Shown here: positions 34,856-45,867 of the stretch, piece by piece
Layout: the number at the start of each line of letters is the position of its first letter
Position numbering within the stretch: position 1 is the first letter of the stretch
Source: Marsupella aquatica
Lineage: Eukaryota > Marchantiophyta
NCBI GenBank assembly: GCA_973895155.1
Contig: OZ316891.1
Location: forward strand, 1,984,001 to 2,048,000
DNA: 64,000 nt
Direction of reading: 5' to 3'
Program-made: the position numbers and the translations under genes
Notes under the pieces: model-generated
Told to the model about the DNA's origin: nothing
Databases searched by the model: none
Seen by the model: the letters and a program-made list of their open reading frames with translations, nothing else

Positions 34856-35392
34856 TTATTGCGATCGCACCACCGGCCTCGATACCGAGAAGCCGTTGGC
34901 GCGTCTTGGTACTGTCATAAACGCAACGAACTCGTCGTAAGTTACCTTGTTCGGGACGGTCCGCAAACCAGGTCCCTTCAGCATTGCCAAGAAATCCGCA
35001 TCTGAGAGACGACTCCCGAGAGAGTACATGACAGCATCCAAGTCCTTCTTACACACAAATCCGTCGCAATTTTTGTCCAACGCCCGAAACATGGTCTCGA
35101 GAACCTCATCAGTGTTCTCTTCCTTACTAAGCGCCGATATATCACTCATCGGCTCAAAATTCAACAACAGTAAGAACTGCTCCAAATCAACATTCCCATC
35201 CACCAGAGCGAGCATGTGCTGCACGTCATCCTTCGATATAAGCTTGCACGCTACGCTCTCCTGTAAAAACAGCTCTAAATCCGACGTCGCAATGATACCA
35301 TCACCGTCCCTGTCTAACACGGCAAACGCCTCTTGCAATCGCTCGAGATTGTTATCCAACGTCAACCCCCGATCCCTCCTCGTGGGACACAT
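34856..35392 (-). CDS. Calmodulin-like EF-hand protein
   Basis: A 178-residue calcium-sensor-type protein, read from the first in-frame ATG (35392; MCPTRRDRGLTLDNN). The open frame extends 22 codons upstream without a Met. EF-hand 1 has a full loop, DRDGDGIIATSD (residues 27-38: Asp at 1, 3, 5 and 12, Gly at 6, Ile at 8). EF-hand 3 is DKNCDGFVCKKD (106-117), also acceptable but with Asp at position 12 rather than Glu. EF-hands 2 (LVDGNVDLEQFL) and 4 (RTVPNKVTYDEFV) have lost loop ligands. So probably two calcium sites, one per lobe, arranged as in CML proteins. No signal peptide or obvious acylation site. Single exon, typical for CMLs. Target unknown. Confidence 0.85.
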   Translation of the reverse strand: MCPTRRDRGLTLDNNLERLQEAFAVLDRDGDGIIATSDLELFLQESVACKLISKDDVQHMLALVDGNVDLEQFLLLLNFEPMSDISALSKEENTDEVLETMFRALDKNCDGFVCKKDLDAVMYSLGSRLSDADFLAMLKGPGLRTVPNKVTYDEFVAFMTVPRRANGFSVSRPVVRSQ

Positions 35393-36050
35393 CTCCTTAT
35401 CCGGTAACTCAAACAAATCTCCCCAAGTTTTCTGAAAATCTCTGTGTGTCTCCGCCAATGAAGCAATTCCCTCCAGTTAACAAGTAAGGCAACGCCACAC
35501 CACACGCAACACGTTAAATCGACGAAAGAATCTCCACCTTCCGAACGAACTCAACAACCAGCGGAAGTCCAATCGCGCTGCTGCCACAGCATGAGGCGTC
35601 CACGCCACCCACAAACTCTCCCAAACCAAAACAAACGAGAGGCGCGCCAATCAATCGATCCTCAAGAGATCCGTAACAGAATCAAGCGAAACAGCACACA
35701 GCGTACAGGAGACGAGCGCTGTGTGGGTTCTGCTGTGTGGGTTCAGGTCGAATTACAGATCTCCAATGCGCGCTCCTCCTGCTTCTCCTCCACACACACT
35801 TAACTCTGAGCGGCAGCAGAGCTTTTTATAAGTGCAGGAGTCTTGTCCTCTCGGTGCCATTCCCCGTTCGCCCAGTCGCCGTTCGCCTCCTTCCTCGCAC
35901 TGTGCCTCGCGATGATCTGCGCCACACGAGGAACCACACACTGGTACTGGAGGGTGCAGAGTACGTGCGGTGCACATCAGCCTGAGCTCGAGCAATCAGT
36001 CAAACACGAATACACTGCGCCCATGGAGGCATGGACGGACCTTCCGTCTT

Positions 36051-36345
36051 GCTATTTGAGTCTACCCAGGAAATGAAACTTCGGCCAGCACCATTGGTTT
36101 GTTTCTTCCTCCGGCTCGACAGCCCTTTAGTAGTGCTATTTGAATCTTCTGAGAAAATGAAACTAGGCCAGTACCATTGGGTGTTTTTCCCACCGGCGAG
36201 ACTGAGGTACAGTCGTGCTATTCGAATCTATTGGCAAATGAGACTTTGGCCAAAACCATTGGTTGTTTTTTTGCTCAGGCGCACCAGACCTATAGTAGAG
36301 CTATTTGAATCTATAGGAAAATGTGACTTAGGCCTGGTTGTTTTA
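36051..36345. repeat. 83-bp tandem repeat, about 3.5 copies
   Basis: Units begin GCTATTTGAATC at 36051, 36134, 36217 and 36300, exactly 83 bp apart, with shared AAATGAAACT..GGCCA..ACCATTGG. It diverges with age and is non-coding. Confidence 0.85.
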
Positions 36346-37610
36346 TCATCGTTGAAAACATGTATTTTTAAATTTTTTTCAAGAATTGAATTTTTATTTA
36401 TATTCAAATTTATTTCAAATTTAAAAAAAAAATGTTGAATATGAATAAATACTATTCCTTTTTAATTAAGTTTTTCTTCTCATTCAGATAAGGACAGTTT
36501 GGCCAGGCATTTGTTTTAGAAGGGATCTATTAATAGATCTGATGGTGTAAAACAAATGTTTTGATGAAAGTCAATATTGATTCTCATTTTTTAAGTTTGT
36601 AAAGGGATGGGATGAGGATGATAGTGGTAGATTGTAAAAGGAGGGGTCCTTAATACTGGTGCATTGCTCTCCATTTTCTTTGTCTCTTTAGATCTCTTTT
36701 TGCTTGGAATCTTCTTGCTTGGGAAACATTATACTCCGTTTTCATTCACCCTATCATTTTATTTTTTTTAATTCTTTATGTTTGTCATTTTTTGGATACA
36801 GCAAATTGGAATAACGACCATACTATAAAAAGACGCAACCTTGATGCATAGCTTTTGATGCATTCACTTATTGCCACTGTAGTCTACTGTTATTAATTTA
36901 ATAGCACTCGTATATACGGGACCTTCCCGAAGAGTCTACGGGATCTTTCGGTATCCTATTCTGTACTAATAATTAGGTAAGTAGAGCACATTCCTGGGCT
37001 CATTCCTGTACATAGGAATAAACATAAAGGAGAATGTTGAGTTGGTCCAGCCCTTATGGTATTTGATTCTCAATCGACCACGTGTCCAGGTACAGTAGAT
37101 CTCATTTCTTTTCAGAGCTACTAGAGTTGTCCGTAATGTAAAGGGGCCCAAAAGCTAAAGCTGGGCTAGATTCCCAATATGTGCTTTGAGGTGTTTTTCT
37201 TTAAACTCTCCCAAGGTTCCCCTTAACAGGTTAGTTTGACAAATAAACAGGTGAGTTAAGTGCTTTATCTTGGCAAGCAGCTAGATAGAGAAAGAGTCTC
37301 AGCTCAGCAATGGAGCTGGCAACAAAGGAGCTCAGCAGCAGCTTGATGCAGGCTGTGCATTCACAATGGAGCTGAGCACCTCGTGATGGATCTCAACAGC
37401 TTGCAGCAATGGAGCTCAGCAGTGCAATGATGGAGGGGAGGGAAGTTCATGCTTAGGCAGCTATGGGAAAACATCGGGCCTGGGCAATAATGATCAATTC
37501 GTGGCAACATAATGGGAAAAAGTTGTAGATTTTAGAATATAGTAAAATCATAGGAAAACTTTGCCTTAGTCCAAATCTGGATAGTGTATCCTTCTTTGAG
37601 ACGGACCCAA
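36346..37610. other. AT-rich intergenic DNA left of the large Mutator-like element
   Basis: Long A/T runs (36360-36480), then a short purine-rich stretch with repeated CAATGGAGCTCAGCAG-like phrases (37300-37430). No gene seen. Confidence 0.4.
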
Positions 37611-37618
37611 AGTTTCAA

Positions 37619-37964
37619 GAGGGATATGCTCAATAGACCCCCTCCAGGAGAAACTTTACTTGATCAGCCCCCTCCAAACTTTTTTGCCCCAATCAGCCCC
37701 CTCATTATGGCCCGTACCCTTTTCTCCCGTGTTAGCCAGTTTCCCCCGTGTAAAGGCCATACTGCACAGTTGGGAGCCATGCCACCACACAGGGTCGCCT
37801 CCCGCAGTCGACCATGAGACTCCGCTGCAGGAGGGCGCAACTACGCGGTTTTGCGTTCTCGCACTATGGTCCCTTATGAGTGTGAATACATTGTGGTTTA
37901 TGTATTCAACAAAATTTCTGTTTTAGGGCGCACATTGTCGGGGCGCGGTTTAGGGTCAAGCGCG
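37619..37964 (+). repeat. Left terminal inverted repeat of the Mutator-like element
   Basis: Begins GAGGGATATGCTCAATAGAC and pairs with the complement of 61534-61892. Contains the shared phrases CATCAGCCCCCTC-like, TTTCCCCCGTGTAAAGGCC and GGGCGCACATTGTCGGGG. Confidence 0.92.
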
Positions 37965-38439
37965 AGAGTCATTTGTCGAGGGTGGGATCGACATTTTTTG
38001 TTGTTTTACGGAGGGGACTAAGGCATCGTTCATGGAGGTGAGGCGTCGTTTGCTGCTGGCGGCTGGCCATTTTGGGGAGGTTCATGCTTTGATCGTGTGC
38101 ACATTTCATTGATCGATGCCAAAGGAGAGCTTGAGGTTTGAGTTGCGGCCCACTGCTAGGATCGAGTAGTGTTCATTCACCCCATTCTCCGAGATTTCTT
38201 TCACATTGTAGCGCCTGCCAGATTGTTGGTGGGTTGTTTTGGTTTGGTGAGAGTGTCTCCCTTTGTTGTTCTTCAATTCCATAGGAGGATTGTCCGCCCG
38301 CCAATGTAGCCCAAGAAACTGTTTAGTCCTGCATACCATAACATGAATGACGTCTCCTGCATTATCTTATCTATCTGGTCGTAAGTTTTTCTACATTGTT
38401 CAGTTTTGCATTGTTCAGATTAGTTCAGATCATTTGCAG

Positions 38440-39560
38440 AGTCTCCTTGTTCTTGTGCATTTTTGTCACCATGAAATCCATGTCCTCTAGTTCTGCTGCA
38501 TAGTTTGAATACGTGGATAACAGTGTAGGGCTAGGTTGCATTTGGGAGTTCAATCCTGTTCTTGAATTTGTGGCTTCAGCGGGGGCTTCAGTTTCCTCTC
38601 AGGATTTTGTGGTTGCCTACGAGCTTTAGGCAAAGTGGACTTCACGACAGGGATTAATCTGCGTCCCACTTGAACCCGCATGTCTTTGTTTCTTGGTCAA
38701 AGCACTAGGTATGATTTCAGCTCTTTTTGCCAAAGTATAAATCTTGTAGCACCATTGTTTGCAAAGTGCTGAAGAAGTTATTTCTGAATGCTTCATGACG
38801 TGCATTGCATCCTGAATTTTACAAACGTTGTCTAAATGTCGACAAGTTTGAATGTTGTGCATGTTTCGAATACCATGACATGAATGTCTTTGAGTTCTGC
38901 TGCCCTGTTTGAATACCAAGACATTCGTGTGTTCTAGTTTTGCTTATATCTGAACCTGTTATCTTCTTGGTTTGGTCTAGCTATCATCATAATCGCCTCT
39001 TGTTGTGCTCTTGTTGCAAACATTGATGGGCTGTTTTGTTTTGGTGAGAGTATTTTCCTCTGTTGTTCTTTCAGAGGAGGATTGTCCGTCAATGTAGCCC
39101 AAGATACTGTCTCCTGCATTTTTTTGCATCGTGTTGATGCGCAGAATACCATTACCTGAATGTCTCTTGCATTTTGCAATTTTTGATCACCATCACATCC
39201 ATGTCTTCCGGTTCTGGCACTACATAGTTCCAATATTACGTGGATAACAGTGTAGGGATTGTTTCCAATGGCAGTTGAATCCTATCCTTGAATTTGTGAA
39301 TGAAGTTTCCTCTCTGGATTTTGTGGTTGCCTGCAAGCTCTAGGCAAAGTGGACTTCATGACAGGGATTGATCTGCGTCTGACTTGAAGGGGGAGATTCT
39401 CGGTCGAAGCACTAGGTATGACTGACTGCATCCTGACTTTACAAACATTGTCTGCATGTCGACGAATGTTGGAGGTGCATGTTTTGAATACCATGACATG
39501 GATGTTTGCGAGTTCTTCTATTCTCTTTGAATACCATGACATTCGTGTCTTCTAAATTTG
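38440..39560. repeat. Imperfect tandem duplication of about 0.7 kb
   Basis: Phrases in 38460-38920 (GTGGATAACAGTGTAGGG, GGATTTTGTGGTTGCCT, GGCAAAGTGGACTTCA, TACCATGACATGAATG) recur in the same order at 39170-39560. The second copy has deletions. Non-coding; no gene seen here. Confidence 0.75.
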
Positions 39561-39706
39561 CTTATCTGTTGAAGTCGTCGGCATGAGTGTAGGGACCGCT
39601 CTGCTTCCATTAAGGAGTGGAAAGCAATACAGGCTGAAGGTCAAGGTCATAGGCTGGAGAGGTTGGGTTCGATTTTGAGCCCAACCAAGGTTCATGCTCA
39701 GTTTCC

Positions 39707-42438
39707 ATGGCACCACGAATGAGAAGAATTCGGGTAGCAGAGGAAGAGAATCACTTCCGACATCGTGTCGATGCTGAAGGCAAGCATGTGTTTGTCTGCA
39801 TAGCTGGTGATCACAAGCCTCGATCATTTTCTTCCTTTGCTGGTTTCCAGACCCACATGGACGTCACACACAAGTTGGAGTTGCCACCTGCATTACTGGA
39901 GGCGGGCAAACCTTGGTTGTTCTCAAAATCCGACTTCTCCACTCGGATTGCCAAGAAACATAAGGCCCCTGGGCCAAATGTGAGGAAGGACAACAATCAG
40001 GCCTCTTGGAACCGGCTTCGATCCACTGTGCGACTTCGGTGGAGACAGACTAAGTTGCGGAAGAAGACAATGCTAAAGAAGAAGTATGGTGTTGCTGCAG
40101 ATGAGCCGCTTGTTCCTGCAAAATCGTTGCTTATTCGTGTCATCAAGGAAGTGCACATACGTGCAAGGCAGGCTAATGGTTGGTCATCCTTGTTGGATGA
40201 CAGTGTGTACGAGATGTTGCAAGACTCTGTGTCAGCTGCTGCAATTTCTCCTATTTTGTCTCGCTGGGTTGCTTCAATCCAAGCTTTGCCGGTACTCCTA
40301 CCTAGAGATCGTAAGTTGCAGGCACTTCAATTAGATTGTAGTGTCCTGCCATGCATTTTCCCCCGGGCAGATGTGGAGGTGCAACCTCCCGAGCTGATGC
40401 AGTTTGATACAATTCGAGAGGCTCTCATTGCAGATGCCTTGAATTACTTGACTCAAAAAAGAGCGCTTCTGTAGTGGAAGCATGGCCCCAAAGAAGTGGA
40501 CTTTGATGCTGCATACCAAGATTACAAGGAGTGGAAAGAAGAGCAAAAGCCTGTCAGCATAGCCACAGCCACTAACAATTTGCTACAGGAATACAAAGGT
40601 CAGGGCATGACCACTGAAGCTGCACGAATAGAGGTATGACCTTTTTATTTTACTTCCTGCGATCTTTGCTTGTTGTTTGTACATTCCATTCTCATCTTGT
40701 CCCAACCATGTGCAGGCTGGACTAAATGAAGAGTGGGAGGACACTTCTGACGATAGTGACTATGAGCATGGGCCTGAGAAGTGGGGTCCGTTGCTAAATG
40801 ATGCTGATCAACAGCCAGATGAGCCAGACGTTGTATCTGAACCTGTCCTCAATACTTCAGTTGAGGACCCGCCTCTTGTACAAGATCCTATTCAGGTTCC
40901 TTCTCATGTTCAGGATGATGAAGACAGTGATCATCAGAATCCTTCTCATGTTGAGGATGTTGACCATCTTATTGAGCATCCTGTTCATGATCCTATTCAG
41001 GATCCGATTGACCATCCTGTTCAGGATGATGAAGACAATAATCATCAGAATCCTTCTCATGTTGAGGATTTAGACCATCTTATTGAGCATCCTGTTCATG
41101 ATCCTATTCAGGGTCCTATTGACCATCCTGTTCAAGATCCCATTGACAATCCTATTCAGGATGTTTATGAACAAGGAATCAGCTTTTCACAACAACGTCA
41201 CTTGGTTTCAAGCCTCCAAAATATTCTTTACGCCTATGGAGAGGGAGAGGACGACTACCCCCTCCAGGTCAGTCTTTGTTTCTTTGCTTCAATTACTTTT
41301 GGAATTTCTTTGCAAATTGTGAATACATGAGCCTCATCGTATTCGGATGCTCCTTGTGTTCATTGCAGGAAGGAGTAGTATCGGAGACTATCTCGGAGTT
41401 CGTAGCACCACCAACCCCTACACCTGAGACTCTACTCCCAAACTTCATAGCGCCAGTCGCAGCAACAGCACCAGCCCCTGTATCGTGTATATTAGTCTCG
41501 GAGTCCTTACCACCACTTGCACCAGCACCACCAGCCATTGCACCACAGATTGTACTATTAGAGTCGGTACCAGTAGCAGCAGCACGACCACCACCAACAG
41601 CCCCTACACCACAGATTGTAAGTCTCTAAAGTGCAAACTTGGAAGTCATTCAATTGCAATCTAGTCTGAATACTTAAACCCCAATGTCTTTTCACTCCCC
41701 TAAGCATTCATTTCATATATTGTAGGGACAAAGACGAAGGGGAAGGGGTGTACCACTGGAGTCCCCATCCCCAGTACAGAAAGCAGCACCATCCCCTCCA
41801 ATGTCAACAAACCCCTTCCAGGTTTGCCTTTGTGTTTTTTGTAAAAACATATGTTTGCAATGCTTTGCAATGTCTGAATACAGCTGCCTCATTGTCTTCG
41901 CCGTGCACTGCAATTTCTTCATTCTAGAGACGGAGCGGAAGGACAAGTGGAGGGGTCGTAGCAGTGGAATCACCAGCACCAGCCCTCGCACCATGGATTG
42001 TAAGTCTCAGAAGTGCTTACTTGGAATTCGTGCAATTGCAATGTAGTCTAAATACTTCAACCCCAATGTCTTTTCACTCCCAGGTTTGCCTTTGTGTTTT
42101 CGGTAAAAACATTTGTTTCCAATGCTTTGCAATGTCTGACTACATCTGCCTCATTGTCTTTGGTGTGCACTGCAATGTCTTCATTCTAGAGACGAAGTGG
42201 AAGGGCTCCTGGAGGGGTTGTAGCAGTGGAATCACCAGCACCAGCCCTCGCACCACAGATTGTAAGTCTCAAAAGCGCTTACTTGGAAGTTTGAATACAT
42301 CACCCTAATTGTCTTCTGCGTGCACTACAATTTCTTCATTCTAGCCCATGCACGGGAAAGAAATTTGATATAGGTCAGCCTGGTTTGCCTTCCTGTACAA
42401 GGCCACATTCCTTTCTATTCATATTACTTTGCAGGGGT
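39707..42438 (+). pseudogene. Left half of the Mutator-like element's multi-exon gene, interrupted
   Basis: Exon 1 (39707-40633) starts ATG and encodes a basic protein with a zinc-finger-like FVCIAGDH...FQTHMDVTHK segment (one Cys only), then a Lys/Arg-rich helical region. An in-frame TAG at 40472-40474 breaks it before the frame resumes. Exon 2 (40716-41267) is acidic with internal repeats of the type DHLIEHPVHDPIQDPIDHP. Later exons (41369-41617, 41726-41821, 41929-about 42000, 42189-42261) are Pro/Ala-rich and look like copies of one exon plus its intron. The CACTA-2 insertion ends this half at 42438. It continues at 53492. I do not recognise the protein. Confidence 0.6.
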
Positions 42439-42890
42439 CACAACTACATTTTGACTCAACTTACCGTTGCCTCACAACAGGCTAATCTCGACGTATGAAA
42501 CTCTAAATGGAAACACGGAATCCCCAAGGTAAAATTGGCAACATTCTGGACGTCTATATTGACGTGGTTTCTTACGTCGTCTCACACAACGCACATTGCC
42601 ACACCGCCAACGTGGTTCTTTGTGTGCACGACATCCTATGCATCGTTAGAGTACTGGGCTAATGTAGATTTCCATGTCCATTGAACGTCGCACGGAGTGA
42701 CGTTAATACAAACAAAACGTCGTGATTGACGACGTTGACTCCCTCGTATAAGACAACGTCAGTGTTTGTAACGATGTCTGGGACACCGTTCCGTTTGATG
42801 TAATGTGAATTCGTTCATTGGTTTACGTGGTGTGATAAGACGTTGTTATCATATATCGATGTCATGAACGACGTTGTGTGAAAGTGGAAG
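42439..42890. repeat. Left subterminal repeat array of CACTA-2
   Basis: A dozen or more ACGTCGT / ACGACGT-type motifs (TTACGTCGTC, AAACGTCGTGATTGACGACG, GAACGACGTTGTG). The same motif fills the right end. Confidence 0.85.
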
Positions 42891-43186
42891 ACTACGTCTG
42901 GGTCATACCTTGTGAGATGCTTGGTAACTTTATGAATGAACGACGCCCCGTATATTATGTCGGACCCTGCCATACAACCTTATTGGAGGTTATAAACACA
43001 CTTAAGCTAGGGTTACAATGGGGTGAGCATTATTTGGGTAGGCAGTTGGGGTTTAGGGATACACATTCAATATGCATATGGTATAGACGTTGTAATCCGC
43101 GAAAAGTGTCGTATTGGATAATATTGTTATGGGCCAAATATGTACAAAATGGAGGATGAAGTCGGGCAAGTAAAATAGGCTATACC

Positions 43187-45349
43187 CTAGTCACGCTCAG
43201 TCCGCCTGGTATCACGTCCAGACCTGCGTGTAGAAGTGGGTTGTACGCCTCTCGGGCGCAACTCGTACCTGGAGTCATCCTCCTCTAAGCTAGTGGTACT
43301 GGGGGACAACGTATCTGCCTGTGTTGCAGCCCTATGAGTAGTCACTGGCCTACTCCCCTTACTGTGTGGAGGTCGCCTAGTGTCATCCCTCCTCCTCTCC
43401 CTCTCCCTCCCCCTCTGTCTATCTGACCTATCTCTCCCTATCTCCCTCTCTCTCCCTCCCTTGGCTCTCTCTCTCTCCCTCCGGCCTTGGCCACTAGTAC
43501 GCCCCCCATGAGTCTCTGCCTCCTCCTGCCCGCAATCTACGTGAGCCTCCTCCTGCAAACCCTCCTCGGGCGGTACCCTGGCTGGCAAGTGATCCTCAGG
43601 GATGGCCCGTGCAACCAAGCCCTCCGGAGGAGTCCAATCCTCCACCTGCATGATAGCATTCTGGTCAGTTAATGTCACAGAGTAGGCCTAAAGTCAACTA
43701 CAACCTAGCAATCACTTTAGCTCTTACCCGGTGATCCTCCGGGACTGAGGCCAACTTGGCCCATAGCGCTGCCGGGCCATACCGTTTCGAGTACAGCCGC
43801 TCCTCCTCCGACGGCTCGGCATCGACACCAAACTTGCGTTTCTGCGAGAAAGCAAAAGAACGTCGTTCCTAAGCACGTATTCAACCCTCTCAGCATCGGT
43901 GCTAACGTCGTTCCATGCGTTGCATATCTAGTTAACGTCGCTCTAACGACGTTTTCACTAAAGCGGTACATGTAACGTCTCAAGGACGACGTTCTTCCTA
44001 AGGTACGTCTCAGATGAAGTTACAAATCAAAGTTAACGTTGTTATGGACAACGTTATGAATGAATCAGGCGACGTAATTTCAAAATCTCGACGTTACACT
44101 ATGGTTTACACCGGAGCAACGAAATGAAAATGTGGAAGTTGGGTCCGAGACTTACGTAGGTTGCAAGGAACCCTCGCCATCCTCCTTGCCCCCAGAAATT
44201 GGTTACTAGAAGGCGTCCGCTATTCTTTCGAGCTGCAGTGGCTTTGTCACCCATGTGCACTCGTTTTCCTACTGGGGTGTCTGGGGGTGCTTCAAGTTCA
44301 GACACGATCAAGTTGAAGTCCGACTTGGCCATCCCTTCAGGCTTACGGTACTGCCCTGTCTTCTCGCATTTCATTGCTCGGACCTTGCTTCTCCACCTGA
44401 ATCTTCTATCAGCAAGGAAACTCACAATCTTCTGCCTGATGTGTCGAAAATCAATCTCTCTGCCATTCTTGAATCCGGCTTGTATGTCATTGAGGAGTAC
44501 TTGAAACTTCTTTGTATTGTGCACGAGGTCCTTCCAAGTCGTCCACCCAGGGCAGTGTTTCGTACAGCAGACCTGCACTCGATTCGTTAGCGCCTTCTCA
44601 TCAAGCACCTCTGGCTTCGCATCAAAAGCAGCCAGGCTGATGACCGGCAGTTGTTCTTTGCTGGCAGGAGTAGCAACGGTTCGGTGAGGAGAAGCTCGCC
44701 GATGACCTCCTCCGATTGAATGTGAATGTCGATGTGACCTTCGACCTCTCCTATCTCTGTCCACCCTCAAATCTCGTTCAGCCCTTTTTCTCTTGTGTGT
44801 GCTGCGGCTGTCTCTTTCTCTGCGCTCCTTTCCCTTCCCCTTTTTTTGTCTCCTCTCAATGCTACTATTGCTACTCAAAGAACGGGAACGACGTCGCCTT
44901 CTGTGTGTCCGCAACTCTGTACTTGAATCATCAGGCTCATATCTCTGAATCCTCACTTGGCTCTTGATGGGAGTAACACAAGGTGGTTGTGAATCCGGCT
45001 CCATCCCAGAGAATGAGGGATAGTCCCAGACTGAGTCCATCAAGGGCGGGAAGGAAGCAAGAGGATCAAGTGATGCCCCCGGAAGGTCGCGCAAGAACTC
45101 TGGTGCTTGAATGTCGGGCTCAACGTTGGATGCTGGAGCGTTCTTTTCTATGTTCTGAAGGTATTCCAAAAATCGTGACTCCTTCATCCCAGTTCCTCCC
45201 ATGAATTGCCAACTCTGATTGAAAGCATCAATCAGTGAATGTGCTGACCGCAAAGCTGTTCGAACCTTCTCCACCTCCTCTGGGTCTTCCATGGAAACTT
45301 TCACAGCATCAAAGTTGATACTGAGGGGCAGATAAGCTGGACGTGACAT
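43187..45349 (-). CDS. CACTA-2 minus-strand Arg/Ser-rich protein (TNPA-like position)
   Basis: Exons 45349-44156, 43841-43728 and about 43648-43187 join in phase 0 at GT-AG sites with no stops; about 590 residues. The start MSRPAYLPLSINFDAVKVSM leads into an acidic region. Then comes a long RS/RD-rich basic domain (about residues 150-225), and then a more globular Trp-containing block (CPGWTTWKDLVHNTKKFQ, RRFRWRSKVRAMKCEKTGQY). The last exon is again extremely Arg/Glu/Asp-rich. No named domain recognised. Its divergent placement opposite SET and tnp2 parallels the minus-strand gene of CACTA-1 and the TNPA role of En/Spm, which is inference. The first ATG is well placed; exon 3 acceptor is ambiguous by a few codons. 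Confidence 0.65.
43850..44100. repeat. CACTA-2 motif cluster inside the intron of the minus-strand gene
   Basis: Repeated AACGTCG / ACGACGTT motifs fill the intron between 43841 and 44156 (GAACGTCGTTCC, GTTAACGTCGCTCTAACGACG). A similar cluster occupies the intergenic space at about 45540-45780, between the two divergent genes. Confidence 0.75.
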
Positions 45350-45867
45350 TGAGGCGAGACTTGGAGCAAATGTAGATGACCTTCACAAAGATTAGAGCTT
45401 CACTAGAGCTTCACTAGAGCCACGAACAGAACAAAACACTAGATGTGGGGTGAGGTGTGTGCGGAATGGTCGAATGACTCACATTCGACACTATGCCCCG
45501 GTATTTTCCGAATAGAATGCGGCAGAGTTCGCAACAATGTGTTTCCGCCGTTCTCTGTCTATTTACGTTGTTTTTCACGACGATGCCCTAATTGATCGAT
45601 TAGTAATACGTTGTGCTAGACGACGTTTTCATTTAAACGTTGTTCTGTACATCGTTAAAAGGTAGGGTTTACTGTAACGTCGTGTGGGGTACGGTACATG
45701 ACGTAGGGTTTAAGAAATACGTCGTGTATTGTGTTCTCGGCGACGTAAAGTGAAAGTACTTTGTTTTACTTGACGTAAATATTGTGGTACTATAGTGGTC
45801 CCGACATTCCATTTCCAAGGCTGAGTTTGCAAGTTTGCGTGTATATGTGTGTGTACTATTGCAGGCC

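Noticed and set aside
40857-41073. Met/Ile-rich frames on both strands
   Set aside because: Shadows of the repeated acidic exon of the MULE gene on the plus strand.
43381-43500. CTCCCTCTC-rich run considered as a CRISPR-like or satellite array
   Set aside because: It is the reverse complement of the Arg/Glu-rich codons of the minus-strand CACTA-2 gene; there are no spacers or fixed repeats.
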